64,000 nucleotides of DNA, from NCBI RefSeq assembly GCF_023159225.1, contig NC_063166.1, positions 78,951,785 through 79,015,784 on the forward strand. The letters run 5' to 3'. The stretch comes from Perognathus longimembris pacificus. Lineage: Eukaryota; Chordata; Mammalia; Rodentia; Heteromyidae. Under the pieces are notes generated by a model that was given only the letters and a program-made list of their open reading frames with translations, did not search any database and was not told where the DNA came from. Position numbers and translations under genes: made by a program. Below, piece by piece: positions 21,850-32,823 of this stretch (position 1 is its first letter; every line of letters begins with the position of its first letter).

Positions 21850-22610
21850 TTTCTAAAGACTGCAGAGTGGTTATTTCATAGAATGTTCCCCTTTGGGGAC
21901 TGGTGTAACAAACTACCCCAGATTCCAGTAGGGCAGAAATTCAGAAAGGGCTTGGTGTGGAAGATATTGTTTCTGTTCTGAGATTTCTGGGCGGGAGAGC
22001 TCAAAGGCAGGGGCCAGACTCACCTCAAGGCTCATGGCACCTGTGTGGAGGGGCAGCAGCCCGGGCACTGCCTCGCCTCGGGGGCGCAGGCGCAGACGCT
22101 GGCGGCCGGGGGTAGGATGCCCGCCCGCGCCCTGCAGCCTGGGCCACTGCCAGTGTCTGACAGACCACAGACGCGGGGAGGAAGCGCTTAGCATTCACAA
22201 AGGCGCACCGCGCCCGGCCGCAAAGACAGCCCTCCTGCGAAGGCACCAAGACCCCTTCCTAAGCCTCTTGCCTGGCTCTGCCATCCACCAGATACGGCTC
22301 CCGATTCCAGCACCATCATGGAGCCTGGTCTGGTCTGGTCTGGTCTGTTGTCTTTGCTACACGCTTGCTATTCTTGCAATAGCAGCCTTTTGTCCCTGTC
22401 TCTTCCTTCCTGAGGCCCAAGAGGGGAAAGAACTGAGTAATAAATAAACCACTTTGCTCAACTGGGTCCAGCGCATCAGTCATTGCTCTAAATCCCATCA
22501 GTCATTGCTCTAAATCCCCGCCACCCCATGGCCTGAGACACAGACAGGTTAAATTATCTGCCCAGCCAGGAGGGAGAAAGGCCATGCTTGAACAGGTGTG
22601 TCTAACCGTA
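21850..22610. other. GC-rich patch and pentanucleotide repeat
   Basis: A short GC-rich patch (about 22070-22230) contains GCGCAGGCGCAGACGC, which resembles an NRF1 site and could be a minor promoter. A (TGGTC)n repeat lies at 22326-22347, and the phrase ATCAGTCATTGCTCTAAATC occurs twice from about 22475. No gene is recognised. Confidence 0.35.
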
Positions 22611-22625
22611 TTTGTGTGTATGTGT

Positions 22626-22835
22626 ACTGATACTTAGGCTTGAATCAAGGCCTCAGGCTTTCAGCTTTTTCACTTAAGGCTGGCCCTCTACCATGCCTCC
22701 AGTCCAGCTTTTTGCTGGTTAACTGGAAATAAGAGTATCTTGGATTTGTCTTCCTAAGTTGACTTTGAATTGTGATCCTCAGATCTCAGCCTCCTGAATA
22801 GCTAGGGTTATAGGCATGAGACACAGGCACCCAGC
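22626..22835 (-). mobile_element. B1L-Geo SINE
   Basis: Reverse dimer with a GT-rich lead (tail side). Confidence 0.8.
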
Positions 22836-22859
22836 CAAGTTCACATTCTTTTGTTGTTG

Positions 22860-23087
22860 GGGGGGGCGGGGCGGGGCTTGAACTCTGGGCCTGGGCACTG
22901 TCCCTGAGCCCTTCAGCTTAAGACTAGCACTCTACCACTTGAGCCACAGCTCCACTTCCAGTTTTCTGGTGGTTAATGGAGATAAGAGTCTCAGACTTTC
23001 CTGCCCTGGCTGGCTTTGAACCGTGATCCTCAGGTCTCAGCCTCCTGAGTAGCTAGGATTACAGGCTTAAGTCACTGGTGCCCAGCT
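22860..23087 (-). mobile_element. B1L-Geo SINE with TSD
   Basis: Reverse dimer flanked by AGTTCACATTCTT (about 22837) and AGTTCACACTCTT (about 23091). The tail is a G-rich run. Confidence 0.85.
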
Positions 23088-23750
23088 CCGAGTTCACACT
23101 CTTATCCAATATGCATGCCTTATCAATACTGAGCACTCTCTTGCAATAGATGCAGCTCCAGCTTATTCCCATGGTGTTTTGATTTCTTTCGGGATTTTCC
23201 CAGCCCCTGAATAAGTACTATGCTGTTATCCCCTACTTGACACATGATAGAAGGATTCAGAGAGGTTAAGTCATGTATTGAAGGTCCCACAGCCTAGGAA
23301 GACACTGAATAAACCTATTATATCGCTTCCAAAGTCCAGTGTGGGGGGCTATTAGGACCTAGAATTTAAGAGCATCTTTCAAATACACCTGTTGCATTTT
23401 TAGTTTCCTTTTGTAGATTTTGGAGTCATGCTTTGGAGGAAGATTGAGGAGGCTGCCCTGAGACCTGTCCTTGCTTCTTCTCTGCTCACAGCATCCCAGG
23501 GCTTTCCCACGTCACTGGCCTTCCTGGAAGCCCCGTGCAGCCCTGTGACGAAGCTTGCCCTCTTCATGGGCCATTCTATTCCACCACGACCCTGAGTCCC
23601 CAGTGGCCCAGAGGGACAATGGACTGTGGACAAGCCCCGCCTCACGCCTGTCTCTGTGGAGAGAGCCCAAGCAGTTCCTAACACTGGTTTCTGTCGCACA
23701 CAGCTGAAACTGTTCGGGCTGAATGACGCATACTTTAAAACAGCGATCCC
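23088..23750. other. Non-repetitive sequence with a MIR trace
   Basis: Reverse MIR-like GATTCAGAGAGGTTAAGTCA at about 23256 is the only recognisable element. The minus-strand open frame of 153 codons has no known motif. Confidence 0.4.
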
Positions 23751-23751
23751 T

Positions 23752-23852
23752 CCAGGCTGCGCATGGTGGCATTTTCCTGTAATCACAGCTGCTTGGGAGA
23801 CTGAGGCAGAAGGATCAAGAGGTCTAGCCTGGGATCCTATCCCTCCAAAAAT
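23752..23852 (+). mobile_element. B1 monomer
   Basis: GCTGCGCATGGTGGCATTTT, GGGAGACTGAGGCAGAAGG and a (TG)n end. Confidence 0.75.
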
Positions 23853-23905
23853 ATTGTGCATGTGTGTGTGTGTTTCACAATTAACTGTAATTTTAGTTTA
23901 GTTTA

Positions 23906-24125
23906 GTGCCAGTCCTAGGGCTTGAACCCAGGACCTAGGTGCCGTCTCTGAGCTTTCGTGACCAAGGCTAGCACTCTACCATTGGAGTCACAGCTCCATG
24001 TCTGGCCTTTTTTGTTTTTGCTAGTTAATTATGGATAAGAGTCTTACTTGCCCAGACCGGCTTTGAACCGTGATCTTCAGGTCTCAGCCTCCTGAGTAGC
24101 TAGGACGTGAGTCACCGGTGTCTGG
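23906..24125 (-). mobile_element. B1L-Geo SINE
   Basis: Reverse dimer, GCCAGTCCTAGGGCTTGAAC to GTGAGTCACCGGTGTCTGGC. Confidence 0.85.
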
Positions 24126-24715
24126 CTTCCCGGTATCTTTCCAGCCTCTGTTCCAGCCTGTGCTGGGTAGGATGACCCTGGTGCTCAGCAGCCAGGGGGG
24201 GCAACTGGAAACCCCCCAGGACAGACCTGGCAGGGCCCACCCAGGCAGCTTCCTCTCCACGTCAGCAGAGCCCTTCCCTTTTCTAGACAGTTCTTTGTGA
24301 GGCTCAAGGCTGGCTCCTCCCTCCACTCATTCATCTGCAAGGCATCCTTTCGTCCTACGGTGATAAGGAGACTGTGTCATCTTCCTGTCCCTGACCTTTG
24401 CAAGAACTCATCCGCCCTGGCCGGTGATGTCGATTCAGACCGAAATGTGGCTGCCAGTGGATGAAAGCACTGGGAACAGAGTCCACACAGGCTACCATTC
24501 ATTCATTCATTCACTCAGTCATTCATTCACTCAAAGCTCACCTGCCCTAGCCTGGCCATCCCATGGGAAATCTAGAGGCTCTAATCTAGAGCCATGTTAG
24601 ACAGCTCTGCGAAGCCTCCCCTCCGCACACATGGGTCTCATCTGCACGGTGGAATTAATGAGATGGGCCTCACGGACTCTCAGTGCTTACATACAGCCCG
24701 GCTGAAGCCTGAGAC
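24126..24715. other. Non-repetitive intergenic sequence with an (ATTC)n repeat
   Basis: (ATTC)n lies at about 24497-24535. No gene recognised. Confidence 0.5.
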
Positions 24716-24717
24716 CC

Positions 24718-24870
24718 TGTGAGTCTGGAATCCGACAAACTCTGGATCAAAGCCAGACTTGCTGTGGGAGCTCAGGCAATTCGGTTGGTATCTCTGGGCC
24801 TCGGTTCCCTTTCTGTGAAATGAGGATAATAAAAGTGCTCAGTGAGTGTATACGATCAGGTAATGCATCC
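24718..24870 (+). mobile_element. MIR relic
   Basis: GAGTCTGGAATC, CTCTGGGCCTCGGTTCCC, GTGAAATGAGGATAATAA and GCTCAGTGAGTG follow MIR order. Confidence 0.7.
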
Positions 24871-24939
24871 AGATATTCTGGTCAAGGCCCTGTGCTTGGG
24901 GAGTCCTTTTCTGGAGTGAGGGACGTGACTAATAGATTA

Positions 24940-25169
24940 AGAGAAGCTCACCCCTATAAATCCTAGCTCCTAAGGAGGCAGAGACCTGAGAATTGTGAGC
25001 CAGGGCAGGAAAGTCCCTGAGACTCTTATCTTGAATGAACCACCAGAAAACTAGAAACAGCTGTGGTTCAAAGTGTTAGAGTGCTAACCTTGAGCAAAAA
25101 CCAAAAATCAAAAAACCAGGGACAGTGCCCAGGCTCTGAGTTCAAGCTCCAGGACCAAAAACAAAAAAA
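24940..25169 (+). mobile_element. B1L-Geo SINE
   Basis: Dimer with an A-rich insertion inside the Geo monomer (CAAAAACCAAAAATCAAAAA). Confidence 0.85.
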
Positions 25170-25379
25170 GAGGAGATGTCTCCCAAGCAGACCACTCCCC
25201 TGCACAGCACCTGCGGGAGGAAATGCCCACGCTTCCCCAGGGAGACAGGAAGCCAGGCGGCTAAGGGAGCTGACTTTCTGGGAAGGAACTTTCCGAGCCC
25301 AAGGCACACAGTAGATGCCAGCCCACAGTTAATGGCCTCTACCAGGCACTGTCTGGGGCCTGGAGTCCCCACTATCTAA

Positions 25380-25590
25380 TGGGAAAGACAGAGAATGAGA
25401 AAGTTTTTAAAAACAGCATGTTATTCTAAGTGAAAGAAGCCAGATACAAAATGCCATATTTTTAAAAATTCTATTTATATGAAACATTCAAAATGAGTAA
25501 AATCCATGAGAGAGAAAATAGACGGATGGCTGGTGTGGAAATGTAACAGTGGAATCCTCCCCTGTAAAACGAATGTAATTTTCAAACAAG
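25380..25590 (+). mobile_element. Old L1 3' UTR fragment
   Basis: AGTGAAAGAAGCCAGATACA, ATTCTATTTATATGAAACAT and AGAGAGAAAATAGACGG match an ancient mammalian L1 3' end. Confidence 0.55.
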
Positions 25591-25617
25591 TCTGGCTCTA
25601 CAAATCAGCCTACCTGA

Positions 25618-26115
25618 AGCTGGGTGCTGATGGCTTACGTCTGTAATCCTCACTACTCAGGAGGCTGAGATCTGAGGATCACAGTTTGAAGCCAACCTGG
25701 GCAGCAAAGTCAGTGAGTGTGTGTGTGTGTGTGTGTGCGCGCGCGCGCGTGCACGTGTGTGTGCCAGTCCTGGGGCTTGAACTCAAGGCCTGGACACCAT
25801 CCCTGAGCTTCTTTTTGCTCAAGGCTAGCTAGCATTCTACCACTTGAACCACAGAGCCACTTCCGGCTTTTTCTGCGTCTATAGTACTGAGGAATCGAAC
25901 CCAGGGCTTCATGCATGCTAGACAAGCGCTCTACCGCTAAGCCACATTCCCAGCCCGTGAGACTCTTATCTGCAATTAACCAGCCAAAAGCTAGCAGTGG
26001 AGCTGTGACTCAAATGGTATAGTGCTAGCCTCGGGCAAAAGAGATCAAGGAATGTGCCCAGGCCCTGAGTTCAAGCCCCAGGACCTGCACAAAATAAATA
26101 AATAAAAATTAAAAA
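25618..26115 (+). mobile_element. B1L-Geo SINE split by an IDL-Geo copy
   Basis: Left half at 25618-25712 and remainder at about 25958-26115 (GAGACTCTTATCTGCAATTA onward) reconstruct one dimer. Confidence 0.85.
25713..25956 (-). mobile_element. Nested IDL-Geo SINE with (GT/GC)n tail
   Basis: The A-tail has been replaced by a (CA)n/(CG)n repeat, read here as GT and GC from 25713 to 25762. The left monomer ends AAGCCACATTCCCAGCCC. Confidence 0.9.
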
Positions 26116-26129
26116 CATTAACTAAAAAC

Positions 26130-26270
26130 CCTGGCCTCTACCTCCACATGGCTCCATTGATCAATCTGCCTGGCCTCTATCTCCACACGCCTCCATTGAT
26201 CAGCCTGCCTGGCCTCTACCTCCACATGCCTCCATTGATCAATCTGCCTGGCCTCTACCTCCACATGTCC
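26130..26270 (+). repeat. 39-bp tandem repeat, 3.6 copies
   Basis: Units starting CCTGGCCTCTACCTCCACA at 26130, 26169, 26208 and 26247 (partial) differ at only a few positions. Confidence 0.95.
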
Positions 26271-26605
26271 TTACTCTTAGTGAGAACATGAGGACCTCAG
26301 AACCCCACGGTCCAGGCAGAGACGCACACGGCCACACACCGACTCAGAGGTTCTCACAGCATAGACCCTGTGCCCAGGCCTGCCCCACAGTGGCTGCCGG
26401 TCACCTTGGTCACCTAGGAAGACACGACCATCCTGTTGACTCAGGCACGGGCTGTCTCAGTGGTTACACACCCTACTCCCTGCGCCATGAGTCACCAAGC
26501 CCCAGCCCTCCTTCCTCCTTCCTCCCCACAGGTCACTTTCATGTCCTTGACGGTAGCCGGACACACAGCCTCTTTGCCTTCTCCCTTTTAAAAATATTCT
26601 TTCTT
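26271..26605. other. Non-repetitive intergenic sequence
   Basis: No gene recognised. Confidence 0.4.
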
Positions 26606-26841
26606 GCCGGGCGCCGGTGGCTCACACCTGTAATCCCAGCTACTCAGGAGGCTGAGATCCAAGGATTGTGGTTCAAAGCCAGCCTGGATAGGAAAGTCTG
26701 TGAGACTCTGATCTCCAACGAACCACCAAAAAAGCTGGAAGGAGAGGTGTGGGCAAGTGGTAGAGTGGCAGTCTTGAGTGAAACAGTTCATACACAGGCC
26801 CTGAGTTCAAGCCCCAGGACTGGTACAAAGAAAAAAAACCT
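26606..26841 (+). mobile_element. B1L-Geo SINE
   Basis: Its left half is nearest to the Alu/B1 form (GCCGGGCGCCGGTGGCTCAC, CTGTAATCCCAGCTACTC). Confidence 0.9.
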
Positions 26842-27850
26842 TCTGGTCACTCAATAATTGACTCCCTCCCCTCGAAGCTCCCCTCCCCTCCTTGAATTTT
26901 ACTTTCAGGATATATGGTGCCTCAGATCCTGAGGTGTATGTGGGGGGGGAGGGGGGTTCCAGGGGTCCGGGAACCTTGCTCTCCTAGGTTCTGCAGGTGT
27001 TGACGACTTAACTGCCCCTGCTTTCAATTCTCCAAAATGATCTCAGCAGAAGCCTTGAAAACCTCCGGGACCGCCCACCTCGTAGTGCTTAGAGGCACAG
27101 ACAGCAGAAGGAGAGGCTTATATGGTGTCTTTTCCCCAAAGCCTCACTGTCTAGTCTTTCTCCATCACTGACACCCCTGTCTTCTCCAAAGGGAAAATGG
27201 GACTCCTCTATTCCCTGCCAACCAGAGGGCTGAGTACGCCCCCCCCCCCCACAGGCCCGCGAGAGGGCTGGCCACTGGGGGAAGCACGAGATCTATGAGC
27301 ATGGTTAATCAAGATCTGGTGTGTTCCGAAGTGTGAATGCCCTAAGCAATCCTGGAGGGGAGCGTGTGGGCTGGCACTGCCCAAAGAATGCAGGTGAGGA
27401 GAGCTAAGACTGGCAGGGGGAGAGGGCAGCCCAGCGGGCTGTCAAGATCACCAGGCACGCAGCCACTGGCCCCGTCTCTACCGGGGTCTTTAGCCTCCCG
27501 CTCCTGCCCTGTTTGTTTGTTTTTAAGTAGTTGTACAAAGGGGTGAAAGTTCAAGTCAGATGATGAGTCCAGGGAGTCTGGCTCCACGGTAGTGCCAGGC
27601 TGGGAGAAAGCTTTCTTCTTCACCATTTCTGGCATGCCACGCCCGACACAGAGCCTCGCATAAAGGAAGGCCACTCCGTTCTCATCATTCTGGAGGCTTG
27701 AGCAGCTATTTTGTCCCAAGGTGGGATCAAAAGGCCAAACCTCTTTGTGACAACCCCGTGTCCAGCAGCAACAGAGCTCTTCCCAATGACGATGGGTGAG
27801 GGCGTTAACCACCTCGTCCCACATTAAGTTTCCATATCCAAACTCTAGCC
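26842..27850. other. Non-repetitive sequence with G- and C-runs
   Basis: A TTTTTAAGTAGTTGTACAAAG phrase near 27520 is an L1 3' UTR trace. The minus-strand open frame of 183 codons (27342-27893) has no recognisable domain. Confidence 0.35.
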
Positions 27851-27855
27851 ACTGA

Positions 27856-27940
27856 ATGGGGCGTGGCTCAGCGGTGCAATGCTTGCCTGGCATGTACCAT
27901 GACCTGGATTGGAGTCCCAGGACTGCAAAAAAAAAACCCT
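27856..27940 (+). mobile_element. ID-like monomeric SINE
   Basis: GGGGCGTGGCTCAGCGGTGC start, GCTTGCCTGGCATGTACC, a B-box-like end and a poly(A) tail. Confidence 0.75.
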
Positions 27941-28080
27941 CAAAACAACCCTAGTATCCCTGTGTGGTGTCACAGGTGCCCGGGAAGGGGCTGCAGGGGC
28001 TGTGAGATACCCCAACAGTCAGCTCCAGGAGCTGGGGTCAGGGGGCATTCAGACCCTCAGGCTGGGGAGAGTGGAGTCAG

Positions 28081-28119
28081 CTGTGTGCGTGTGTGTGTAT
28101 GTGTGTGAGTGTGTGCGTG
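28081..28119 (+). repeat. (GT)n microsatellite
   Basis: Alternating GT with GC and GA interruptions at the tail side of the next SINE. Confidence 0.85.
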
Positions 28120-28345
28120 CACCGATATTGGAGCTTGAACTCAGGACCTGGACACCGACCCCGAGCTCTTTCACTCAAGGCTGGTGCTCTCCCCCTTGGG
28201 CCACACTTCCACTTCTGGCTTCCCGAGGGTTAATAGGAGATGTAAGTCCCATGAACTTTTCGACTCGGCTGCCTTTGAACAGACATCCTCAGACATCAGC
28301 CTCCTGAGTAGCTAGGATTACAGGCAGGAGCCACGGCTCCCGGCT
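28120..28345 (-). mobile_element. B1L-Geo SINE
   Basis: Reverse dimer ending GCAGGAGCCACGGCTCCCGG. Confidence 0.85.
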
Positions 28346-28354
28346 TTGTTTTCA

Positions 28355-28520
28355 CATTTTTAAATGGCCAACAATAAATCCAAAGGAAGAATAGTATTTC
28401 GTGGCATACAACGACAAGAGAATGCTCAAGCCTCAATGTCCATCAGATTGAGTCAAAGCAACCTGGGCCTGCAAAGCTCGTTCCTGTCCGCTCTTTAGAG
28501 AAAGTTTGCTGAACTACGAG
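28355..28520 (+). mobile_element. hAT-Charlie (MER5-type) DNA transposon relic
   Basis: TCAAGCCTCAATGTCCAT, GGGCCTGCAAAGC and TTTAGAGAAAGTTTGCTGAA follow the order of MER5-like elements. This is a family-memory match, not an alignment. Confidence 0.45.
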
Positions 28521-29215
28521 GCTTCACTCAGACTGAGGAGTCCGAGAGGGGCCCCTGGAGGAGCTGGTGTTCATGTCAAGATAACAAGAAGCCGAATGTG
28601 GAGACTGGAGCTGGGGGTTGGAGCTGCCAGGCAGACTCTCTAATTCCCTCACAGCCTTCTGAGGAAGGGGTGCTGTCATAGGATCCCAACGGTCTGAGGG
28701 GGCCGAGGCCTCCCCGGCTTGGGAGCAGGGCTGCCTGGCACTCTGCACTCTGTACCTTGTGCTAGCGACTTCTCGGCCTGGCACACGGCACAGGTGCCCC
28801 AGGAACCGCAAGCGGAATGGCTTTATTTGTCTTCCCGGGGCAACGATCTGGACTGCTGATTGATTCCCAGGAGTTGGTGAGAAAAGCCTGGAACCTGCCC
28901 AGAGGCCTGAGGGCAGGTGCTTTGCAGTCTGAGTGGTGGCAGCAAGCCCAGAAGAGGCCCAGCCTGGGAGCCCCCGGGCTACTGCAAAGCTGGCCTGGGC
29001 TTGACTGCTGGTTCTATAGTGAAGGCTGGGAGGGAGCCGAGAGGGACAGACCTGGGCAATTCCCTCCTTAAGCCATCAGCTGACAGGTATGCCCCAGAGA
29101 GTCCAAGTCCCCATCCTTGCTATCAGGTTCATTCTCACTATGTCCTGGGAAAAGGAAGGAGTAGCTGTTAATTCTATTCTAGAGGCCCAGAAATGAGTCC
29201 TACCGAGCAACAGAG
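28521..29215. other. Non-repetitive intergenic sequence
   Basis: Short open frames only. Confidence 0.4.
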
Positions 29216-29219
29216 CTAC

Positions 29220-29378
29220 TGGTTCAAGACTTCCCTGTGCCTGAATCCCAGCCTCAACATTTGCTAGTTGTGTGACTGCAGACAGATGGCATGACTTCTC
29301 TGTGCTGCACTTTATGATAGTATCTACTGCAAAGATATGTAAGGAGTCAAGCAAGCAGCGACCTCATACCACAGTATG
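29220..29378 (+). mobile_element. MIR relic
   Basis: TTTGCTAGTTGTGTGACTGC, ACTTCTCTGTGCTGCACTTT and ATGATAGTATCTACTGC are typical MIR core words. Confidence 0.7.
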
Positions 29379-29391
29379 AAAGTAGTAGAAG

Positions 29392-29632
29392 TCAGGCAGT
29401 GGCTCGTGCCTGTAATCCCAGCTACTGAGATCTGAGGATCGTGGTTCAAAGCTAGCCAGGGCAGGAAACTCCCTGAGACTCTGATCTCCAATTAACCACC
29501 AGAAAACCAGAAGTGGTGCTATGGCTCAAAGTGGTGGAGTGTTACACTTGAGCTGAAGAGCTCAGGGACAGGGCCCAAGCCCAGAGTTCGAGCCCCAAGA
29601 CCAACCACCTTCCCAAAAAGAAAAAAAGAAAA
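29392..29632 (+). mobile_element. B1L-Geo SINE with perfect 13-bp TSD
   Basis: AAAGTAGTAGAAG flanks both sides (29379-29391 and 29633-29645), which shows that B1L-Geo moves as one unit. Confidence 0.95.
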
Positions 29633-29694
29633 AAAGTAGTAGAAGGGGCCCCATAAACACCGGCAGATCCTGACCCCATTCTCTGTTAGGGTTT

Positions 29695-29812
29695 GGTTTG
29701 GTTTTGAAACAGGGTCTTTTATGTGGAAGCCAGTTTAGCCTTGAATATGAGATCCGTCTGAACTTCCCAGAGTGCTGAGATTACAGACATGTACGTACTA
29801 CCGCTCCCAGCC
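29695..29812 (-). mobile_element. B1 monomer
   Basis: AAACAGGGTCTTTTATGTGG and CAGAGTGCTGAGATTACAG in reverse order. Confidence 0.65.
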
Positions 29813-29888
29813 CTGCTAAATTCAGCTAATCCCAACCGAAAACTCCAACGGAGAGAAACGCGGAATCTGCCAGGGACAATGGGACACG

Positions 29889-30436
29889 ACTGAAGAGGGT
29901 GATGTCAGGGGATGGCATGGGGGAGGGGGACAGGAGTGAGTGAAGAGGGTGACGTCAGGGGAGGGCATGGGGGAGGGGGACAGGAGTGAGTGAAGAGGGT
30001 GATGTCATGGGGGAGGGGGACAGGAGTGAAGAGGGTGAGGTCATGGGGGAGGGCATGGGGGAGGGGGACAGGAGTGAAGAGGGTGATGTCAGGGGAGGGC
30101 ATGGGGGAGGGGGACAGGAGTGAGTGAAGAGGGTGACGTCATGGGGGAGGGGGACAGGAGTGAAGAGGGTGAGGTCATGGGGGAGGGCATGGGGGAGGGG
30201 GACAGGAGTGAAGAGGGTGATGTCAGGGGAGGGCATGGGGGAGGGGGACAGGAGTGAGTGAAGAGGGTAACATCATGGAGGAGGGCATGGGGGAGGGGGA
30301 CAGGAGTGAGTGAAGAGGATGACGTCATGGGGGAGGGTATGGGGAGGGGGACAGGAGTGAGTGAAGATGGTGACGTCATGGGGGAGGGGGACAGGAGTGA
30401 GTGAAGAGGGTGACGTCAGGGGGAGGGCATGGGGGG
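29889..30436. repeat. Purine-rich minisatellite with CRE octamers
   Basis: About twelve units of three lengths (about 50, 36 and 48 bp) share GAAGAGGGTGANGTCA and GGGGGAGGGGGACAGGAGT. A short-medium-long trio of about 134 bp is repeated, a higher-order pattern. Perfect TGACGTCA occurs at 29950, 30134, 30320, 30371 and 30411. Confidence 0.95.
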
Positions 30437-30540
30437 AAGCGGGAGCAGGAGGGTCAGAGTAGGGCCGCCTATCTTCAGCACTCTACTGTCAGGTATATTG
30501 GAGGTGTGCCGCTCTCTCTCTCTCTCTTCGCTGTTTTGTG

Positions 30541-31014
30541 TACTGGTCCTGGGGCTTGAACTCAGGGCCAGGGCACAGTCCTTGAACTTTTTTGCTTGAA
30601 GTTGGGACTCTACCACTGGAGCCACAGGTCCGCTTCCAGCTTTTGGTGGTTAATTGGAGATAAGAGTCTCACAGGAAGCTGGGAAGGTGGCTTAGTGGTA
30701 GAGAGCTGGCCTGGCATGCATGAAGCCCTGGGTTCGATTCCTCAGGACCACATACACAGAAAAAGCTGGAAGTGGTGCCGTGGCTCAAGTGATAGAGTGC
30801 TAGTCTTGAGCAAAAGAAGCTCAGGGACAGGGCTCAGGCCCTGAGTTCAAGCCCCAGTACTGGCAAAAAAAAAAAAAAAAAAAAAAAGACAGAAAGAAAG
30901 GGAACAAAAAGGAGTCTCACAAATTTCCCTGCCCAGACTGGTATCAAACCTCCAGTCTCAAGATCTCAGCCTTCTGATTAGTGAGGATTTCAGGCATGAG
31001 CCACTGGCACCTGG
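30541..31014 (-). mobile_element. B1L-Geo SINE split by an IDL-Geo copy
   Basis: The Geo part (30541-30673) and the B1-like part (about 30922-31014) flank the insertion. Confidence 0.9.
30674..30911 (+). mobile_element. Nested IDL-Geo SINE with 10-bp TSD
   Basis: GAGTCTCACA lies at 30664-30673 and 30912-30921. The A-tail is 23 bases long, then degenerates to AGAAAG. Confidence 0.95.
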
Positions 31015-31730
31015 CTCATCTCTTAGTTTTGACCACAGTTCTAAGGGCAGAGATCTCAGGGTCTTCATCAGCTAGATTTCTTCCTAGCCTGGCTCCTCAG
31101 CAAAAAACAAAGCAAAAAACCCTCCTGTCTTCTCTGACTCCTGCCCGCCACCCTCTGTAAACAAACCCTGCTTTCCACCTGCACCTACTGGTGCTGCCTT
31201 GGATGCATCACCCAGATTCCTGCAAAAACGCTCTCTGGTGGTGGTGGGAGGGGAGAACCTTCCAGTTCTCCACCCCCAGCCAGCTCTCCAGAACACCAAA
31301 GGCCCTGTTGTTCTGCTGCCTACAGGAAGCCCTTCAGTCTTCAGTACTCTCCTATGCACCTGCCGGGACAATGAACTCACTGCATGTTGGGTAGTGTTTG
31401 CCACTGCAGATAAGATAAGGAAAGGTCCCATTTCACCAAGGGAGATACCAAAGCAATGTTTTAGACCTGTGGAAAAATGATTTGGGCAAGGTGTGGGCCA
31501 TAAGTGTTAAACAGGGCCGTCCGTCAAGGGAGGGCCTAGTGCACAGGCAAAGGTTAAACAAAAGCCTCAACATGGGAAAAGTGGCCCCAAGTTACCTAGG
31601 GGCACAGCATGAAAGCAAGGGGCTCTCAGCAGGTGTAAAGGCAGAACTGTCCTAGGTGTTTCCAGCAGGCAGATGCAGCTGCTGACAAGAGTGGGAACTC
31701 TGTGTGTGTGTGTGTGAGAGAGAGAGAGAC

Positions 31731-31768
<38 letters not shown>

Positions 31769-32095
31769 AGGTCACCTTAGAGAGGTAATGGGCAAGGTGA
31801 GTTCTCTAGGTCCCCTGTGACTGAGGCTGGAAGCCACCACAGGCCTGGCGTGCAGGAGCGTCTGGGTGCTAAGCTCAGGCTGGCTGCCGCCCCATGGTAG
31901 GTATGGAAGAGCCACGTGAGAGTCGGAGAGACCCCATCGGCAGCTGTTGATACCCAGAGGGTGTGGGCACTTGGCTGGGGAGGGGAAGCCAGCCCTCCTC
32001 ATGGCGGTCCCTCTTTATCAGCCTCAGTCCTGTTGCTTCCTGAAGCCCAACACTGCAAGGTCTTACTAGGAACATAGATAGAAAGCCTCTCTTTA
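31015..32095. other. Non-repetitive sequence upstream of SLC9A8 with a (GT)n(GA)n repeat
   Basis: The compound (GT)n then (GA)n tract lies at about 31700-31766. The remainder is unique sequence without a recognisable gene. Confidence 0.5.
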
Positions 32096-32097
32096 GG

Positions 32098-32235
32098 CTT
32101 GCTGAGGTGTTCGCGCGAGTGGTACCTAGCAAGCTGGAGGCCCTGGGTTCAATCCCCAGCAGCACTAGCAGTAGTCATAATAATAAAATGATACTACCGA
32201 TAATAGTATCAATAAGTGATAATACTAATAATAAG
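32098..32235 (+). mobile_element. ID-like SINE remnant with AT-rich tail
   Basis: GAGTGGTACCTAGCAAGC and CCTGGGTTCAATCCCCAGC (B box), then a TAATAA-type tail and a G-run. Confidence 0.6.
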
Positions 32236-32244
32236 GGGGGGGGA

Positions 32245-32305
32245 AGTCCTGTGTGGGGGCACACACCTATAGACCCCGCTCCTCAGGAAGCTGGGGAGTG
32301 AGGGC
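32245..32305 (+). mobile_element. B1 5' fragment
   Basis: TGTGGGGGCACACACCTATA and CTCAGGAAGCTGGGGAG. Confidence 0.45.
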
Positions 32306-32808
32306 CACGTAAGCAACGCCTTGTAGTTGGCTCAACCAACAAGTGGATGGAGAGGAACGACCCGCCCCGAGAACCGAACCTCAGCCGGGGCCAGGAGCGG
32401 GGTGCCCTTCCTCCTCAGTTCTCAGCGGAGGGCATCCCGGGGCCCCGGTAGACCGCGCATGCCCTCGGTGTGGGGGAGCCGCGGTGACCTCCAAATCGTC
32501 TCCGCGCAGAGACGACCGAAAAACCAAGCCAAAAAAACCCCAAACAAACTGGATCCTCCCCCCCCCCCCCCCGCCCCACCACCCCGGGGGCGGACCCCAC
32601 GCGCGGCAGCTGACGGGCAGGCTGGGCACGGTCCTCCCGCACGCGGCTCCCGCCCTCAGGCCACCGAGCCGACGGGCTAGAGGGTCGCCGCGCGGCCGAA
32701 GCCCCGCCCCCCCCCGCCCGCGCCTCCGGCGGAAGCCGGAAGCAGCCGCGGGTCCCGCTAGCCCTACGGCTCCGAACTCGGTGGTCTTGGAGGCTCCGCC
32801 GGAAGGGG

Positions 32809-32823
32809 GACAAGATGGCGGAG
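32809..32823 (+). promoter_or_regulatory. Start-codon context with overlapping YY1-type motif
   Basis: AAGATGGCGG at 32812-32821 matches the YY1 core often found over the initiator codon of housekeeping genes. The ATG at 32815 has A at -3 and G at +4, a strong Kozak context. The in-frame codons just upstream are AAG GGG GAC AAG, so no earlier in-frame ATG lies close by. Confidence 0.7.

Noticed and set aside
26130..26270. CRISPR-like array
   Set aside because: The units are contiguous, with no unique spacers between them; it is a plain 39-bp tandem repeat in a mammalian genome.
29905..30379. Proline/serine-rich minus-strand open frames (TSPSSL...PVPLPHA)
   Set aside because: Direct translation of the purine-rich minisatellite.
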